7,351 bases of DNA from Opitutia bacterium UBA957 (lineage in GTDB: Bacteria > Verrucomicrobiota > Verrucomicrobiia > Opitutales > UBA953). Shown one piece after another: positions 5,518 through 7,351 of the stretch (position 1 is the stretch's first letter; every line of letters starts with the position of its first letter). The position numbers and the translations under genes are program-made. Below the pieces are notes generated by a model. It worked only from the letters and a program-made list of their open reading frames with translations. It did not search any database and was not told the DNA's origin. The stretch spans positions 2,983 to 10,333 of the forward strand of contig DBCN01000054.1 in assembly GCA_002293065.1 (NCBI GenBank). Direction: 5' to 3'.

Positions 5518-6777
5518 TTACAGGAAGAGCGGCTTGATGTGGCGGTCGAAGAGGTTGCCCGTGACGTTGCGGGCGCAGGACTCGCGGCAGGCCTTGAGCT
5601 GCTCGAGGTAGCGCGGGCCCATCTTGGCGGCGACCTTGAAGCCGACGTGGATCAGCTGGCGGATGTTCGCGTTGTAGAGCGGGTTCTTCTGGTCGTGGCG
5701 CAGGGCGCCGACGAACTGTTCGCTGGTCCAGCCGTTGACGACGGCGGCGGCGGGCAGCTTGGAGCGGTCGATGTCGATGACGGTCGCGTACGGCTGGCAA
5801 AGCTCGTCCATGTGCGACAGGGCTTCGGCGTAGATTTCCTTGGCGAGGGCGAGACCCTCCCCACCGGCTTCGGCGAGGCCGATGACTTCCTCGAGCCAGG
5901 TCGTGCCCGCGGTCTTCACGTGCACGCCGGCGCCATGCTTGGCGAGCGCGCGGCGGATGGCCGGGTAGATGGAGAACTTGTCGCTGCCGCTGTGCACGGA
6001 GAGCTTCAGGTTGGCGGGCAGGCCATACTGCTTGACCGCGTGGGCGATGACGCAGAGGTCGTCGTTGAATTCGCGTTCGAATTGGGCGAGGTCGCCGACG
6101 TAGTCGACGCCCTTGTTGAAACGGCCCGTGAACTTCGGGGCGATGGTCTGGATGGGTACGCCCTCATCGGCGATGGCGGCGAGGATGACGAGCAGTTCGG
6201 GAGGCGTCTGCGGGCTATCGGTTTCGTCCATCGAGATTTCGGGGACGAAACGACCCGCGCCCTTCACCGCGGCGATATGGCGATAGACCTTACCGGCTTC
6301 CTGCACCGCGAGGAGGAACTTCGCGGCGGTGCGCTCGACGTCGGCGCGGGTGGTCGTGAACGGGCGGTCGATGCCCGCCAAGGTGATGGTACCGACGAGT
6401 TCCGGGTGGCGGTCCACGAAAGCCTTCACCGCGGCGGGGTCCGCCGGCTGGGCGATGAAATCGGCCACATCGATGGTGAAGAAGTCGGATACGCCGACGA
6501 AACGGTCGACGGTCTTCAGGCCGATGTGGTCGGCGTCGAGGAAGTAGGGGGCGGTCCAACCCAGGGTCTTCACGGCGGCGTCGGCCGCGGCGCGGGTGCT
6601 CGTCGGCTCGGACCCGATGATGTTGTGCTCGCGGTTCGACTTGTTCCAAACCGGGACGATCTCGACGCCGAGCTTCTTGGCGGCGAGGCAAGCGGCCAGC
6701 TGGGCTTCGGCTTCGTGGGCGAAGCGGTCGCCCATGCCGAGGGAGAATTTACCGATGACGAGAGGTTGGGAGGACAT
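5518..6777 (-). CDS. uxaE: Tagaturonate epimerase (tagaturonate-fructuronate epimerase family)
   Basis: A 419-residue cytoplasmic protein with family resemblance to UxaE of Thermotoga maritima, which interconverts D-tagaturonate and D-fructuronate and so joins galacturonate and glucuronate catabolism. Segments shared with that family, from memory: FLDADHIGL (79-87), FTIDVADF (100-107), ISMDETDSPQTPPEL (181-195), FNKGVDYVGDLAQFERE (220-236), LSVHSGSDKFSIYPAI (259-274), HVKTAGTTWLEEV (286-298) and NIRQLIHVGF (371-380). His/Asp/Glu residues in these blocks are candidate metal or substrate ligands (inference). The protein is shorter than the Thermotoga enzyme, lacking its N-terminal region. The frame is open to an ATG at 6882, but the extra 35 residues look non-conserved; I chose the ATG at 6775-6777 (MSSQPLVIGKFSLGMGDRF). 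No Shine-Dalgarno sequence is visible. A sulfatase follows on the same strand; leuB is divergent. Confidence 0.88.
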   Translation of the reverse strand: MSSQPLVIGKFSLGMGDRFAHEAEAQLAACLAAKKLGVEIVPVWNKSNREHNIIGSEPTSTRAAADAAVKTLGWTAPYFLDADHIGLKTVDRFVGVSDFFTIDVADFIAQPADPAAVKAFVDRHPELVGTITLAGIDRPFTTTRADVERTAAKFLLAVQEAGKVYRHIAAVKGAGRFVPEISMDETDSPQTPPELLVILAAIADEGVPIQTIAPKFTGRFNKGVDYVGDLAQFEREFNDDLCVIAHAVKQYGLPANLKLSVHSGSDKFSIYPAIRRALAKHGAGVHVKTAGTTWLEEVIGLAEAGGEGLALAKEIYAEALSHMDELCQPYATVIDIDRSKLPAAAVVNGWTSEQFVGALRHDQKNPLYNANIRQLIHVGFKVAAKMGPRYLEQLKACRESCARNVTGNLFDRHIKPLFL

Positions 6778-6937
6778 AACTTTGATAAGAAGGAAGGCCG
6801 AACCAAATGGAAGTCCCGCCCGACTGCAATACTGGGCCGAGGAAGCGGGCTGTCGTTTCGATGCAATAATGTCGGAAAACACCGCTTGTCCTTGCCCTCC
6901 GGCGGACCGTTCCCCTTAACTGACGACCCTTTCTCCT
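6778..6937. promoter_or_regulatory. Divergent control region between uxaE and leuB
   Basis: This 160-base gap should hold the start signals for both genes. On the plus strand, TGC followed by AATAAT (6862-6870) is a good extended -10 match with no matching -35; it would start leuB RNA near 6877 and leave a leader of about 60 bases. A weaker alternative is TTGCCC (6892-6897) with TTAACT (6916-6921), spaced 18 bases. I find no convincing minus-strand promoter for uxaE. The region is visibly less GC-rich than the flanking genes. Confidence 0.4.
6825..6871 (+). repeat. Two near-identical 10-bp sites in the uxaE-leuB control region
   Basis: TGCAATACTG (6825-6834) and TGCAATAATG (6862-6871) differ by one base and are 37 bases apart. 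Each also reads as a TGn extended -10 element. They could be tandem promoters, paired regulator sites, or chance similarity. Neither is palindromic enough to suggest a LacI or GntR operator. Confidence 0.3.
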
Positions 6938-7351
6938 ATGCACCTGAAGATTGCTGTCCTGCCTGGCGATTACATCGGCCCTGAAGTCATGGCCGCCGCC
7001 CTGCCCGTCCTTGAGGCCGTCCTGAAGAAGTCAGGCCACACCCTCGAGCACTCCACCCACGACGTGGGCGGTGCCGGCATCGATAACCATGGCAAAGCCT
7101 TGCCGGACTCGACCCTCGAGGCCTGCCGCGCGGCGGACGCCATCCTCTTCGGCTCCGTCGGCGGCCCCAAGTGGGAAAAGCTCCCCCCGGCCGAACAGCC
7201 CGAGCGCGCTTCCCTGCTCCCCCTCCGCAAGCACTTCACGCTCTACGCCAACGTCCGGCCCGGCCTCCTGCTGAAGAACCTCATCGACACCTCGCCCATC
7301 CGTCCGGACCGCATCCCGAACGGCGTGGACATGGTCTGCATCCGCGAGCTC
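6938..7351 (+). CDS. leuB: 3-isopropylmalate dehydrogenase, N-terminal part
   Basis: Cytoplasmic NAD-dependent enzyme of leucine synthesis that oxidises and decarboxylates 3-isopropylmalate. The first 138 codons are present out of about 350-370, and the frame runs open off the end of the window. Visible landmarks: MHLKIAVLPGDYIGPEVM at the N terminus, VGGAGIDNHG (43-52), GSVGGPKW (72-79), LLPLRK with Arg97, NVRP with Arg107, and CIREL with Arg136. These three arginines correspond to the isopropylmalate-binding arginines of Thermus LeuB. The leucines in LLPLRK fit LeuB rather than isocitrate dehydrogenase. Residue 12 is Tyr where most family members have Gly (GDGIGPE). The start is the only ATG placing the conserved KIAVLPGD at the N terminus; it is preceded by the pyrimidine-rich TTTCTCCT and no Shine-Dalgarno sequence. 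Confidence 0.95.
   Translation, partial: MHLKIAVLPGDYIGPEVMAAALPVLEAVLKKSGHTLEHSTHDVGGAGIDNHGKALPDSTLEACRAADAILFGSVGGPKWEKLPPAEQPERASLLPLRKHFTLYANVRPGLLLKNLIDTSPIRPDRIPNGVDMVCIREL

Noticed and set aside
6778..6882. 35-residue N-terminal extension of UxaE
   Set aside because: It lacks conserved character and would occupy most of the only control region between divergent genes.
5539..6984. Long open frame on the plus strand opposite uxaE and into leuB
   Set aside because: It is a Val/Gly/Asp-rich antisense frame with no motif, and it overlaps the start of leuB in a different frame.

Overview
The window is GC-rich, gene-dense bacterial DNA. The mix of housekeeping genes, several secreted formylglycine sulfatases and a UxaE-type tagaturonate epimerase, together with initiation regions that lack clear Shine-Dalgarno sequences, best fits a polysaccharide-degrading Verrucomicrobiota (Opitutales-like). 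Planctomycetota is a weaker alternative. This assignment is inferred from gene content and remembered family sequences, not from a search.

Layout. (1) Positions 1-1167, plus strand: the 3' end of hemB (porphobilinogen synthase), overlapped by one base by a VF530-type small DNA-binding protein gene, and four bases later an uncharacterised 155-residue protein. (2) Positions 1252-4052, plus strand: two secreted type I sulfatases whose genes overlap by four bases (ATGA); one resembles arylsulfatase B and the other is GALNS-like. (3) Positions 4056-5408, minus strand: a third secreted sulfatase that converges on the second with a gap of only three bases. A shared inverted repeat spans both stop codons. 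(4) Positions 5518-6777, minus strand: uxaE, upstream of and in the same direction as the third sulfatase. (5) Positions 6778-6937: a divergent 160-base control region. (6) Positions 6938-7351, plus strand: the 5' part of leuB (3-isopropylmalate dehydrogenase), which runs off the window.

How the genes may work together. The three sulfatases carry signal peptides and complete sulfatase motifs, so they should remove sulfate esters from glycans outside the cytoplasm. UxaE interconverts tagaturonate and fructuronate inside the cell, linking galacturonate and glucuronate catabolism. A plausible reading is a small accessory locus for a sulfated, uronate-containing polysaccharide, set between hemB and leuB. 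No lyase, glycoside hydrolase, transporter or sulfatase-maturating enzyme is present here, so the substrate is unknown.

There is no rRNA, tRNA, CRISPR array, insertion sequence or integrase. The longest stretch without a gene is 160 bases. I see no clearly new system. The items most worth a second look are the hairpin shared by the convergent sulfatase genes, the lysine/alanine-rich tails on all three sulfatases, the repeat-containing tail on the VF530 protein, and the uncharacterised 155-residue protein.
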